Below, in pieces: positions 1 through 6,859 of a stretch of DNA of 7,306 bases. A program made the translations under genes and the position numbers. The notes below the pieces were generated by a model. The model was not told the origin of the DNA and ran no database searches. It was given only the letters and a program-made list of their open reading frames with translations. The stretch comes from an uncultured Clostridia bacterium (GTDB taxonomy: Bacteria; Bacillota; Clostridia; Oscillospirales; Ruminococcaceae), in assembly GCA_947427325.1 (NCBI GenBank), contig CANEHP010000112.1, positions 1-7,306 of the forward strand, written 5' to 3'. Each line of letters starts with the position of its first letter. The first letter of the stretch is position 1.

Positions 1-515
1 TAATAGTTATCCTTGCCGAATATATCACGGTAATCCAAGGCAGCTTGTTTTGCTCCTTGATAATTATCCTGTAAAAGACACCTTGAAACCTCTCCCGACA
101 GGCAGGCGGAAAGGCAGATAAGTCCTTCGTGATATTTTTTCAGCGTCTCCCTGTCGCAGCGGGGTTTATTGTAAAATCCGTTTACACTTGCGTCTGATAC
201 AAGCTTAACTAAATTCTGATAGCCCGTGTTATTTTCACAAAGTAAAATAAGGTGATAGGGCGAGGAATCTATTTTAGCTTCCTTATCAAATCTGGAACGG
301 GGCGCAACATACACCTCACAGCCGATAATAGGCTTAATTCCGTTTTCTTTCATTATTTTGTAAAATTCTATACAACCGTACATTACGCCATGATCTGTAA
401 TTGCACAGGCTGTTTGTCCAAGCTCTTTAAGCCTGTTCGCCAGTTCTTTAAGACGGCAGGCTCCGTCTAAAAGGCTGTACTCGGTATGAACATGAAGATG
501 GACAAAATCTTTCAC
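1..515 (-). CDS. dnaE: DNA polymerase III alpha subunit DnaE, N-terminal part (PHP domain), cut by the window edge
   Basis: Replicative C-family DNA polymerase; this piece is the N-terminal PHP domain, and the polymerase domain would lie beyond the left edge. I translated 171 codons by hand. The protein begins MKDFVHLHVHTEYSLLDG, the hallmark DnaE start, with PHP metal-type residues H6/H8/H10, then ITDHG (D41, H42) and GCEVYVAP (E67), then CLSGEVSR near residues 135-142. The start is GTG at 515, because an in-frame TGA lies at 524-522 and an exceptionally good ribosome site precedes it. PolC is excluded because its PHP domain is internal rather than N-terminal. Firmicutes usually carry both PolC and DnaE, so this copy may be the lagging-strand or error-prone type; the visible part cannot decide. 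It follows whiA by 178 bases in the same direction and may have its own promoter, although I found none that convinces. Confidence 0.95.
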   Translation of the reverse strand, partial: MKDFVHLHVHTEYSLLDGACRLKELANRLKELGQTACAITDHGVMYGCIEFYKIMKENGIKPIIGCEVYVAPRSRFDKEAKIDSSPYHLILLCENNTGYQNLVKLVSDASVNGFYNKPRCDRETLKKYHEGLICLSACLSGEVSRCLLQDNYQGAKQAALDYRDIFGKDNY

Positions 516-521
516 TTTTTC

Positions 522-531
522 TCACCTCCTT
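522..531 (-). promoter_or_regulatory. Very strong Shine-Dalgarno site of dnaE
   Basis: Read leftward, the ten bases AAGGAGGTGA are a full match to the usual Firmicutes anti-Shine-Dalgarno end of 16S rRNA. GGAGG ends nine bases before the GTG start at 515. This decides the non-ATG start and explains how a GTG codon could still give efficient initiation. Confidence 0.9.
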
Positions 532-693
532 CTGATACACATACATCGCCACGATATTTAGAAGCAATGCGCACAAAACTAACTATATATAGTGGCAGCG
601 CTTAAAAATTTGCGTATTACTCATCTCTATGTAATTAGTATAACGTCTGCCGATTTCCGTCCTCTTTTAAGCAAAAGGCAGAAGGATTTTTGA

Positions 694-1545
694 TCACAGC
701 TTTGATTTCTTCAGTTCTTCGGCAATTTCCATAATTTTCTTGATCCTGTGATAAACTCCGCTTCTGCTGATAGGCGGATTCAATATTTTTCCTATATCGC
801 TTAATGAAAGGTCTATATTATCTCTGCGGATTTCGGCAATGCTTCGCAAATCCTCGGTTAAAAAGCCAAGACCCCTTTCACATTCAATAATTTTAATTGC
901 AGCGGCCTGCTTTCTTCCGGCTTCAATCGTTTTGTCTATATTTGCGGTTTCACAATTCACCGCCCTGTTGACATTGTTGCGGACATCTTTGTAAATTTTG
1001 GCGTTCATTACCTCCATAGAGCTTATCATTGCCCCTATGTAGGTAAGTATGTCTGCTATGGATTCGCTGTCTTTGCTGTAAAGAATGTATTTATTCTTGC
1101 GGCAGCCGGACTTTATATTCATTCCGCTTTCGGTAATTATTTTGGATATTTCCCGGCTTCTTTCCCTGTCGCCCACAGAAAATTCAAGATGGTAGGATTT
1201 ATTCGGATCGGTAACAACACCACAGGCTAAAAATGCTCCTCTTAAAAAAATACCCGTATTTTCATCTCTTCCGTCTAAATATTTGCTGTCAATAGCCGTA
1301 TTTTGTATTTTTGAACAATAGTCTCCGAAATTAAAAAGAAAGCCGTTACGACCACGCCTGTTGACAGCGGTAATGACGGTTTTAGCTCCTGAAATGTTTT
1401 TTATAAAATTTTTTATACTTTCACTTTCGGTGAAAAACTCATTATTCTTTAAGCAATAACAAAATCCATAAAACAAGATTTTTTCTTGCTTTCGGGATAA
1501 TTCTTCACCGCAAAGCTCTTTTTTCACTTCAAGCGTAAATGACAT
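694..1545 (-). CDS. whiA: WhiA-family DNA-binding regulator (YvcL)
   Basis: WhiA is a DNA-binding protein tied to sporulation in actinomycetes and to division and envelope control in Firmicutes. It combines a LAGLIDADG-like core with a C-terminal helix-turn-helix. Visible here are the start MSFTLEVKKEL (family-typical), the core signature FLRGAFLACGVV (100-111) with SYHLEF (117-122), the conserved block RNNVNRAVNCETANIDKTI (189-207), and the HTH segment around 240-271 with PPISRSGVYHRIKKI. At 283 residues it is shorter than the roughly 315 usual for the family. The deficit is before residue 100, where the first LAGLIDADG-like motif is hard to recognise. It starts 11 bases after rapZ; its weak ribosome site (TAGGG) overlaps the rapZ TAG stop, suggesting translational coupling. 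It is not a homing endonuclease: the HTH end and the neighbourhood are those of WhiA. Confidence 0.93.
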   Translation of the reverse strand: MSFTLEVKKELCGEELSRKQEKILFYGFCYCLKNNEFFTESESIKNFIKNISGAKTVITAVNRRGRNGFLFNFGDYCSKIQNTAIDSKYLDGRDENTGIFLRGAFLACGVVTDPNKSYHLEFSVGDRERSREISKIITESGMNIKSGCRKNKYILYSKDSESIADILTYIGAMISSMEVMNAKIYKDVRNNVNRAVNCETANIDKTIEAGRKQAAAIKIIECERGLGFLTEDLRSIAEIRRDNIDLSLSDIGKILNPPISRSGVYHRIKKIMEIAEELKKSKL

Positions 1546-1556
1546 AATATTTTACC

Positions 1557-2420
1557 CTAATTTTTTCTTTTTACAATATCCCTGTGCAAAACTCTGACCT
1601 TATAGCCGTTTTTCTCCAAATGCTTGTACAAAAGTTGTGTATAAGTTACGCTGCGATGTCTTCCGCCCGTGCAGCCTATAGCTATATTCAGCTGACTTTT
1701 TCCTTCGGCAATATATTGGGGCAGCAGAAAGTCAATCATTTCAAACATTTTCTTCCGCATTTCAACGGAAACTTCATGGCTCATTACAAAATCCTGCACA
1801 CATTGATCAAGTCCTGTATATTCTCTTAATTCGGGAACATGATACGGGTTCGGCATACATCTCACATCAAAAACCAAATCCGCCTCCGCAGGTATTCCGT
1901 GCATAAACCCAAAGCTGATACAGCTGATAAGAATCGTATCGGAAACATTTTCGACAAAAAGGTTGCGAACAGCTTCTCTTAGATTGTTGGTGGTCATATG
2001 AGTGGTGTCTATAAAATAATCTGCCGACATTCTTATTGGCGTCAATATGTCATACTCTGCGTCAATAGCTTTATCTATGTCCCCTCCCGCCACATCGAGC
2101 AAGGGGTGCTTCCTTCTGGTTTCCTTGTATCTTCTTTTTATTTCATCATGCTCTGTGCTGACAAAAAGAATTTTTAAGTCAATTCCGCTTTCTCTGAGCT
2201 GTTTTACATTATCCTGCAAATCGAGAAAGAGAGAACCTCCCCGTATGTCCGTAACAATAGCTATTTTATCAATATTTGCATATTCCTTGCACATTTCCGC
2301 AAACTTAGGGATAAGCTGAGGCGGCATATTATCTATACAGAAAAAGCCTGCGTCCTCTAAAACATTGACAGTTTGGGATTTTCCCGAACCCGATTGTCCT
2401 GTGATAATTACAAATTCCAA
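1557..2420 (-). CDS. rapZ: RapZ/YvcJ family nucleotide-binding protein
   Basis: P-loop protein of the RapZ/YvcJ family. In E. coli, RapZ is the RNase adaptor controlling GlmZ decay and glucosamine-6-phosphate synthesis; in Firmicutes YvcJ hydrolyses nucleotides and its role is less clear, so the enteric function should not be assumed. The 287-residue length is normal. The Walker A motif GQSGSGKS is at 8-15, followed by FFCIDNMPPQLIPKF (26-40), TDIRGGSLF (57-65), STEHDEIKRRYKETRRKHPL (88-107), the C-terminal SFGFMHGIPAEADLVFDVR (169-187), GCTGGRHRSV (249-258) and the basic end HRDIVKRKN. The start codon is TTG at 2420. The next ATG is at residue 33, beyond the P-loop, so TTG is required. A purine-rich site AAGGGA at 2436-2431 supports it, with a 10-base spacing. 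It lies 48 bases after murB. Confidence 0.95.
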   Translation of the reverse strand: MEFVIITGQSGSGKSQTVNVLEDAGFFCIDNMPPQLIPKFAEMCKEYANIDKIAIVTDIRGGSLFLDLQDNVKQLRESGIDLKILFVSTEHDEIKRRYKETRRKHPLLDVAGGDIDKAIDAEYDILTPIRMSADYFIDTTHMTTNNLREAVRNLFVENVSDTILISCISFGFMHGIPAEADLVFDVRCMPNPYHVPELREYTGLDQCVQDFVMSHEVSVEMRKKMFEMIDFLLPQYIAEGKSQLNIAIGCTGGRHRSVTYTQLLYKHLEKNGYKVRVLHRDIVKRKN

Positions 2421-2428
2421 AGCTTACA

Positions 2429-2437
2429 CTTCCCTTC
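2429..2437 (-). promoter_or_regulatory. Shine-Dalgarno site supporting the TTG start of rapZ
   Basis: Read leftward, GAAGGGAAG precedes TTG at 2420. It is the only ribosome site near the start of the P-loop reading frame, and it lies in the 48-base gap after murB. Confidence 0.7.
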
Positions 2438-2468
2438 TTTGCTAAAAATGTTAATCAGCGCAATAAGT

Positions 2469-3371
2469 TTATTCCCAAATAATCACTTCGCACTCCAAAT
2501 CTACTCCCGAGGTTTCCTTCACCTTAAGCTTAACCGCTTCTATAACAGAAACAACATCATTAAAATCGGCGTTTGACTTATTGACTACAAATCCGCAATG
2601 CTTTTCGCTTACCTGCGCTCCGCCTGCTGTAAATCCCTTCATTCCCGCCTTTTCTATAAGCCTGCCTGCAAAATCTCCTTCCGGCCGCTTAAACGTACTT
2701 CCTGCACTGGGATATTCCAAGGGCTGCTTTTCTTTGCGCTTATTCATAAACTCCTGCATTTTTTCCGTTATAGCCTTTTTATCCCCTTTTTGCAGCTTTA
2801 ATGTTACATCGGTTATTACATAAGGCTTTCCGCTAAAAAAACTGTGACGGTAGGATAATTCCATCTGATCTTTTTCCAAATGATGCAATCTGCCTTGCTC
2901 ATCAGCATATGTGCAGGATTTAATAATATCCTTCATCTCTCCGCCGTAAGCGCCTGCGTTCATATATACTGCGCCTCCTGTGCTTCCGGGGATACCGTAA
3001 GCAAATTCAAGACCACTCAGCTCCATTTTTGCGGCTTCGCTGCAAAGAGAAATCAGAGGCATTCCGGATTGACAAATAATTTCATCATCTTGAAAATCAA
3101 CTTTTCCCATAGAGGAAGAAATAAGTATAACAGGACAATTTATCCCCTTGTCGGATATTAACAGGTTGCTTCCCTTTCCCATAATCCTATACGAATCATT
3201 ATTCTTTGCAAATTCCGCCATCAGCTCACAAAGGCAGTCCACCGAATTGGGTTTTATCAGCAAGGGGCAGCTTCCTCCGATTTTAAAGCTTGTATACTGC
3301 GACAAAGCTTGATTTTCCTTATAATCTGTTTTATATTTAATGCAAATCGACTTATAATTATTGTAATTCAA
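2469..3371 (-). CDS. murB: UDP-N-acetylenolpyruvoylglucosamine reductase MurB
   Basis: Cytoplasmic FAD enzyme that uses NADPH to reduce UDP-GlcNAc-enolpyruvate to UDP-MurNAc, the second committed step of peptidoglycan precursor synthesis. The 300-residue protein shows the complete family pattern: TSFKIGG (27-33), FAD-binding GKGSNLL (65-71), GIPGSTGG (126-133) with NAGAYGGE (138-145), YRHSFF (174-179), AGSTFKRP (223-230) with the probable catalytic Ser225, AGRLIEKAGMKG (235-246), and the C-terminal LECEVIIWE with the probable catalytic Glu295. It resembles the Gram-positive type II enzyme. The start is TTG at 3371, six bases behind a perfect AGGAGG; no upstream alternative is better. A structured inverted repeat fills most of the gap from the glucokinase stop to this ribosome site. 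Confidence 0.97.
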   Translation of the reverse strand: MNYNNYKSICIKYKTDYKENQALSQYTSFKIGGSCPLLIKPNSVDCLCELMAEFAKNNDSYRIMGKGSNLLISDKGINCPVILISSSMGKVDFQDDEIICQSGMPLISLCSEAAKMELSGLEFAYGIPGSTGGAVYMNAGAYGGEMKDIIKSCTYADEQGRLHHLEKDQMELSYRHSFFSGKPYVITDVTLKLQKGDKKAITEKMQEFMNKRKEKQPLEYPSAGSTFKRPEGDFAGRLIEKAGMKGFTAGGAQVSEKHCGFVVNKSNADFNDVVSVIEAVKLKVKETSGVDLECEVIIWE

Positions 3372-3377
3372 ACTTTG

Positions 3378-3383
3378 CCTCCT
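3378..3383 (-). promoter_or_regulatory. Shine-Dalgarno site supporting the TTG start of murB
   Basis: Read leftward, AGGAGG lies six bases upstream of TTG at 3371. Ideal spacing and sequence make the non-ATG start secure. Confidence 0.88.
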
Positions 3384-3392
3384 ATAAGTTTT

Positions 3393-3450
3393 TTAAAGCA
3401 ATACTGCCTGCGTATAACCGTAAGGATATATTTGAGCAGTGCCGCTTTAA
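3393..3450 (-). repeat. Interrupted inverted repeat (hairpin) in the murB leader
   Basis: Between the glucokinase stop (3451) and the murB ribosome site, the transcript can form a long rod. TTAAAGC (3450-3444) pairs with GCTTTAA (3399-3393). A symmetric 3x3 internal loop follows, then ACTGC (3440-3436) pairs with GCAGT (3407-3403). An inner small hairpin TATAtCC/GGtTATA is possible. The structure begins directly after the stop codon. No U-run follows on the minus strand, so it is not a classic terminator. It could protect or process the mRNA or modulate murB translation; the function is unknown. Confidence 0.55.
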
Positions 3451-4410
3451 TTAAGAGTGTTTATGCAAACGGCATAAGAACGCCGCTCCGATAATTCCCG
3501 CTCCGTTTCCCAATTTACAGATACCAAGCTTAGGCAAAAGACTTTCATCTATACAGTAGCAATCATGGGCAATTATTTCTCTCAGCGGTTTTATAAGATT
3601 ATCTCCCTCCTTGCACATGCCTCCGCCTATAAGAAGAATTTCAGGCTGAAAAATATTCACCATATTTGTAAGACCACAGCCCAAATATTCAATATATTCC
3701 CTGATAACCCGCTTTGCAGCGGCGTCGTCTGCTCTCATACCGTCAAAAGCTGTTTTGCCGTCAACTTTATCCAATGAACCTGCAATCTCCCACATTTTAC
3801 TGTCCATGTTCTCATTCATAGCATTTTTGGTGGCGGCAATAAGTGCCGTTGCGCTTGAATATGCTTCGAAGCAGCCCTTTCTGCCGCAGGTGCATGCTCT
3901 TCCGTTATACTCAATCACCGTATGACCCAATTCTGCACCGCAGAAATTAAAGCCTGTGTAAATTTTGCCGTCGATTATAACGCCGCCGCCCACGCCTGTG
4001 CCGAGAGTGATTACCACCACATTTTGATACCCTTTGCCGCCTCCTGCCAGATATTCACCGTAAGCAGCCGCATTTGCATCATTTTCTACATAAATTTCCT
4101 TGCCTAACTTTGCTTTTAGCATACTGCCCAAATGAGTGTTTCTAAAACCCAAATTGTTACTGTAAAGCACCTCTCCCGTTTCTCTGTTGGCTGATCCCGG
4201 AGTCCCTATTCCTATGGAATTTATATCATCAAGTGTGATTCCCGCTTTTTCTAAAGCTATATTGGCAGCTTCGCATATCCCGTCGGTTATTTCCTCCACA
4301 GGTCTTGGAAGATTTGTTTTTAACGACGCATCGGCAACGATTTCATAATTTTCGTTAACTATCCCCACCTTTATATTTGTTCCGCCTAAATCTATGCCTA
4401 TATTAAACAT
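3451..4410 (-). CDS. ROK-family glucokinase
   Basis: ATP-dependent sugar kinase of the ROK (repressor, ORF, kinase) family, most probably glucokinase making glucose-6-phosphate in the cytoplasm. The 319 residues show the phosphate-binding start IGIDLGGTNIKVGIV (4-18), GIGTPGS (67-73), ENDANAAAYGE (109-119) with the presumed catalytic Asp111, GTGVGGG (137-143), the sugar-binding AELGH (159-163), and the ROK zinc signature with His163, Cys173, Cys175 and Cys180 followed by Glu182, then IGGGMCKEGD (261-270). There is no N-terminal helix-turn-helix, so it is a kinase and not a NagC/XylR-type repressor. ATG at 4410 follows AGGAGA (4424-4419) with good spacing. It sits between hprK and murB, 86 bases after hprK, coherent with sugar-status control. 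Other hexoses such as N-acetylmannosamine or fructose cannot be ruled out by sequence alone. Confidence 0.92.
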   Translation of the reverse strand: MFNIGIDLGGTNIKVGIVNENYEIVADASLKTNLPRPVEEITDGICEAANIALEKAGITLDDINSIGIGTPGSANRETGEVLYSNNLGFRNTHLGSMLKAKLGKEIYVENDANAAAYGEYLAGGGKGYQNVVVITLGTGVGGGVIIDGKIYTGFNFCGAELGHTVIEYNGRACTCGRKGCFEAYSSATALIAATKNAMNENMDSKMWEIAGSLDKVDGKTAFDGMRADDAAAKRVIREYIEYLGCGLTNMVNIFQPEILLIGGGMCKEGDNLIKPLREIIAHDCYCIDESLLPKLGICKLGNGAGIIGAAFLCRLHKHS

Positions 4411-4496
4411 TATATTTTTCTCCTGAAATTTTATGATTCATTCTTAAGACGACGCCACTCAATGATTATTGTTTCATTACACAGTCAAATTTTTAA

Positions 4497-5450
4497 TTAA
4501 GTAATATCGGTTATATTATCATCACTGTCCATATTAAGTCCTAACTTATCCAAAAGATCCTGAGCAGCGTTATATCCCATTTTCTTTTGACGGTTGTTCA
4601 TAGCGGCAACCTCAAGAATAACCGCAAGGTTACGGCCGGGTTTAACAGGCAGTGTAAGATAAGGCACCTTAACGCCGAGAATAGACATATAGTTGTTGTC
4701 AACGCCCATACGGTCGTACACCTTTTCAGGATTCCATATTTCCATTTCAACTACCATATCAATTTTTTCGGTAACTTTAACTGCGCCTACACCAAAAAGC
4801 TTCCGTGCATTGATAATGCCAATGCCTCTCAGCTCCAAAAAGTGACGGATATTATCGGGAGAGCTTCCAACAAGAGTGATATTTGAAGTACGGCGAATTT
4901 CAACAGCATCGTCGGCGACAAGTCGATGTCCTCTTTTAACAAGCTCTATTGCGGTTTCACTTTTACCTACGCCGCTGTCGCCGAGAATTAATACGCCTTC
5001 GCCGTATATTTCAATAAGTACTCCATGGCGGGTTATTCTGGGAGCAAGACGCAGATTTAAAAAAGCAATTAAAGCTGCCATAAATTCAGAGGTACTTTGT
5101 GAGCTTCTTAAAACGGGTACTTCGTTTTCTTTAGCTAAGCTCTCAATTTCGGGAAAAAGCTCCAGGCTTCTTGATACAATAAAAGCAGGAGGCTTTTGGG
5201 AGAAAAGATTTGCAAAAGCCGCAATTCTCTTTTCCTCGCTTAACTGCTCCATATATGCAAATTCCGCTTTTCCGGCTATTTGAATGCGCGTGCTGTCAAA
5301 ATACTCATAGAACCCTGCTAATTGCAATCCCGGACGATTTACATCATTGTTTTTAATTTTAATGTTTTTGGGATCACAGGGACAATAAATGGTTTCAAGA
5401 GAATATTCATTTATAATATCCGACAGTAGTACATAATATTCCTTTTGCAT
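4497..5450 (-). CDS. hprK: HPr kinase/phosphorylase (HprK/P)
   Basis: Bifunctional enzyme that phosphorylates HPr on Ser46 and removes that phosphate, controlling carbon catabolite repression and PTS activity. From ATG at 5450 the protein is 317 residues, normal for the family. The N-terminal domain carries DVNRPGLQLAGFYEYF. The catalytic domain has RHGVLIEIYG with His142, the P-loop GDSGVGKS (157-164), LVADDAVEIR (177-186) with Asp180/Asp181, the HprK signature LELRGIGIINARKLFGVGAV with Glu206 in the LELRG motif, and VKPGRNLAVILEVAAMN (269-285). The frame stays open upstream to a TTG at 5468 (six more codons), but that codon overlaps the ribosome site AAAGGAA, which is properly spaced for ATG 5450, so the ATG is preferred. 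It follows ahcY by 126 bases in the same direction. Confidence 0.96.
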   Translation of the reverse strand: MQKEYYVLLSDIINEYSLETIYCPCDPKNIKIKNNDVNRPGLQLAGFYEYFDSTRIQIAGKAEFAYMEQLSEEKRIAAFANLFSQKPPAFIVSRSLELFPEIESLAKENEVPVLRSSQSTSEFMAALIAFLNLRLAPRITRHGVLIEIYGEGVLILGDSGVGKSETAIELVKRGHRLVADDAVEIRRTSNITLVGSSPDNIRHFLELRGIGIINARKLFGVGAVKVTEKIDMVVEMEIWNPEKVYDRMGVDNNYMSILGVKVPYLTLPVKPGRNLAVILEVAAMNNRQKKMGYNAAQDLLDKLGLNMDSDDNITDIT

Positions 5451-5458
5451 TTGGTTAG

Positions 5459-5465
5459 TTCCTTT
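5459..5465 (-). promoter_or_regulatory. Shine-Dalgarno site that decides the hprK start
   Basis: Read leftward, AAAGGAA ends eight bases before ATG at 5450. It overlaps the alternative TTG-initiated extension from 5468, which would have no ribosome site of its own, so the shorter 317-residue form is favoured. Confidence 0.8.
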
Positions 5466-5576
5466 CAAAATAAGCTGAATGTTTTTACAGAACAGTCTTG
5501 CGGTGCTGCCTTATACTATTTCTTAATCAAGCTGCAGATAAATTTGCTAAATTGTCTGTAAGCTGTAGAATTAGTA

Positions 5577-6821
5577 TTAGTCGGTGCTGTTCATATAGTC
5601 CTGCTGCTCCTTTGTAAGCCTGTCAATTTCAATTCCCCAGAATTTCAGCTTTCTTTCGGCAACCTCGTTATCTATTTCCTTAGGCACGTTTATTACCATA
5701 CTGTCAAGCTTTCCCTTGTGCTTAACAATGTATAGTGCAGATAAAAGCTGTATTGCAAAACTCATGTCCATTATTTCCGCAGGGTGTCCGTCGCCCGCTG
5801 CCAAGTTAACAAGTCTGCCTTCCGCAATTACATTTATTCTTCTGCCGTCCTCTAAGGTGTAGCACATAATGTTGTTTCTTGCAAGATGGCTCTCCTTGGC
5901 GATCTTTTTAAGGCATGCCACATCTACCTCAACATCAAAATGTCCTGCATTACAGCAAATAACGCCATCCTTCATTACCTTGAAGCTGTCTTCGCAGATA
6001 ACCTGATTGCAGCCCGTTACCGTTATAAAGAAATCTCCTATTTTAGCCGCCTCGGTCATCTTCATTACCTTAAAACCGTCCATAACCGCTTCCATAGCCT
6101 TAATGGGATCTATTTCCGTAACAATGACCGAAGCGCCCAAGCCCTTTGCTCTCATTGCAACACCCTTGCCGCACCAGCCATAGCCTGCCACAACAACATT
6201 CTTTCCCGCTACGATCAGATTAGTGGTACGGTTAATTCCGTCCCAGACGGATTGACCTGTTCCGTAACGGTTATCAAATAAGTGCTTGCAGTCCGCATCA
6301 TTTACAAACACCATGGGAAATTTAAGCTTTCCGGCATTATTCATAGCTTTAAGGCGATGTATTCCCGTAGTGGTTTCCTCGCAGCCGCCGAGAACATTAT
6401 CTATAAGATGGGGATATTCGGTGTGTATCAAATGAACCAAATCTCCGCCGTCGTCAATAATTATGTTAGGTTCCGCCTTAATAACGGAAGAAATATGACG
6501 ATGATACTCTTCCTCGGTTGAATCATACCATGCAAAAACATTTAATCCGTCATGAACAAGCGCAGCAGCCACATCATCCTGAGTTGAGAGAGGGTTGCTG
6601 CCGGTGACATACATTTCAGCTCCGCCTGCGGCAAAAACCTTGCATAAATAAGCGGTCTTAGCTTCCAAATGTACGGAAAGAGCAACCTTTAAACCCGTAA
6701 ACGGTTTTGTCTGAACAAATTCCTCTTCAACGCTTCTGAGTAAGGGCATATTATTTTTTACCCACTGAATTTTTCTTGCTCCGCTTTCCCAAAGGTTAAT
6801 ATCTCTTATTTCGCTTTTCAT
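5577..6821 (-). CDS. ahcY: Adenosylhomocysteinase (S-adenosylhomocysteine hydrolase family)
   Basis: NAD-dependent enzyme that cleaves S-adenosylhomocysteine to homocysteine and adenosine, relieving methyltransferase inhibition. From ATG 6821 it has 414 residues. Visible are SVHLEAKTA (49-57), NPLSTQDD (76-83), DDGGD (123-127, Asp124), EETTTG (148-153, Glu149), VNDADCKHLFDNRYGTGQS (173-191) with catalytic-type Lys179 and Asp183, the Rossmann motif GYGWCGKG (213-220), NAGHFDVE (291-298) and AEGRLVNLAAGDGHP (333-347). It lacks the C-terminal Lys/Tyr tail (KPDHYRY in the human enzyme) and has GTGQS and GYGWCG, as in the Thermotoga/archaeal subgroup recalled from memory. An open TTG start at 6827 is less well placed. 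A long structured leader and a good promoter lie upstream. Specificity for S-inosylhomocysteine, known for the Methanocaldococcus homologue, is an alternative. Confidence 0.93.
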   Translation of the reverse strand: MKSEIRDINLWESGARKIQWVKNNMPLLRSVEEEFVQTKPFTGLKVALSVHLEAKTAYLCKVFAAGGAEMYVTGSNPLSTQDDVAAALVHDGLNVFAWYDSTEEEYHRHISSVIKAEPNIIIDDGGDLVHLIHTEYPHLIDNVLGGCEETTTGIHRLKAMNNAGKLKFPMVFVNDADCKHLFDNRYGTGQSVWDGINRTTNLIVAGKNVVVAGYGWCGKGVAMRAKGLGASVIVTEIDPIKAMEAVMDGFKVMKMTEAAKIGDFFITVTGCNQVICEDSFKVMKDGVICCNAGHFDVEVDVACLKKIAKESHLARNNIMCYTLEDGRRINVIAEGRLVNLAAGDGHPAEIMDMSFAIQLLSALYIVKHKGKLDSMVINVPKEIDNEVAERKLKFWGIEIDRLTKEQQDYMNSTD

Positions 6822-6828
6822 AAACAAA

Positions 6829-6838
6829 TTCCTTCCTT
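6829..6838 (-). promoter_or_regulatory. Shine-Dalgarno site that decides the ahcY start
   Basis: Read leftward, AAGGAAGGAA ends seven bases before ATG at 6821. An alternative TTG at 6827 is only one base beyond this element, so the ATG is preferred; the two forms differ by two residues. Confidence 0.75.
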
Positions 6839-6859
6839 GATAATTTTATACTGTTCTTT

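Noticed and set aside
594..651. Possible stem in the whiA-dnaE gap (GGCAG/CTGCC plus CG pairs with a bulge, and an inner ATTAC/GTAAT)
   Set aside because: Short arms, a bulge and a long AT-rich loop make it too weak to call without comparative data.
625..690. dnaE promoter from the TATACT box read leftward near 637-645
   Set aside because: No -35-like hexamer lies 16-18 bases upstream; the nearest TTGCTT is about 26 bases away.
655..690. Plus-strand terminator-like hairpin ending in ATTTTT
   Set aside because: The arms pair only with a five-base bulge, and no plus-strand gene reads into it. On the minus strand the T-run is on the wrong side.
5535..5558. Terminator between ahcY and hprK (CAGA..AATTT/AAATT..TCTG hairpin)
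   Set aside because: The stem is AT-rich with an internal loop, and no U-run follows in the direction of transcription.
252..6521. Many plus-strand open frames of 60-135 codons opposite the minus-strand genes
   Set aside because: Each lies antisense inside a well-recognised minus-strand gene or straddles a junction, has no family-like motif, and mostly lacks a sensible ribosome site. They are shadows of conserved genes.
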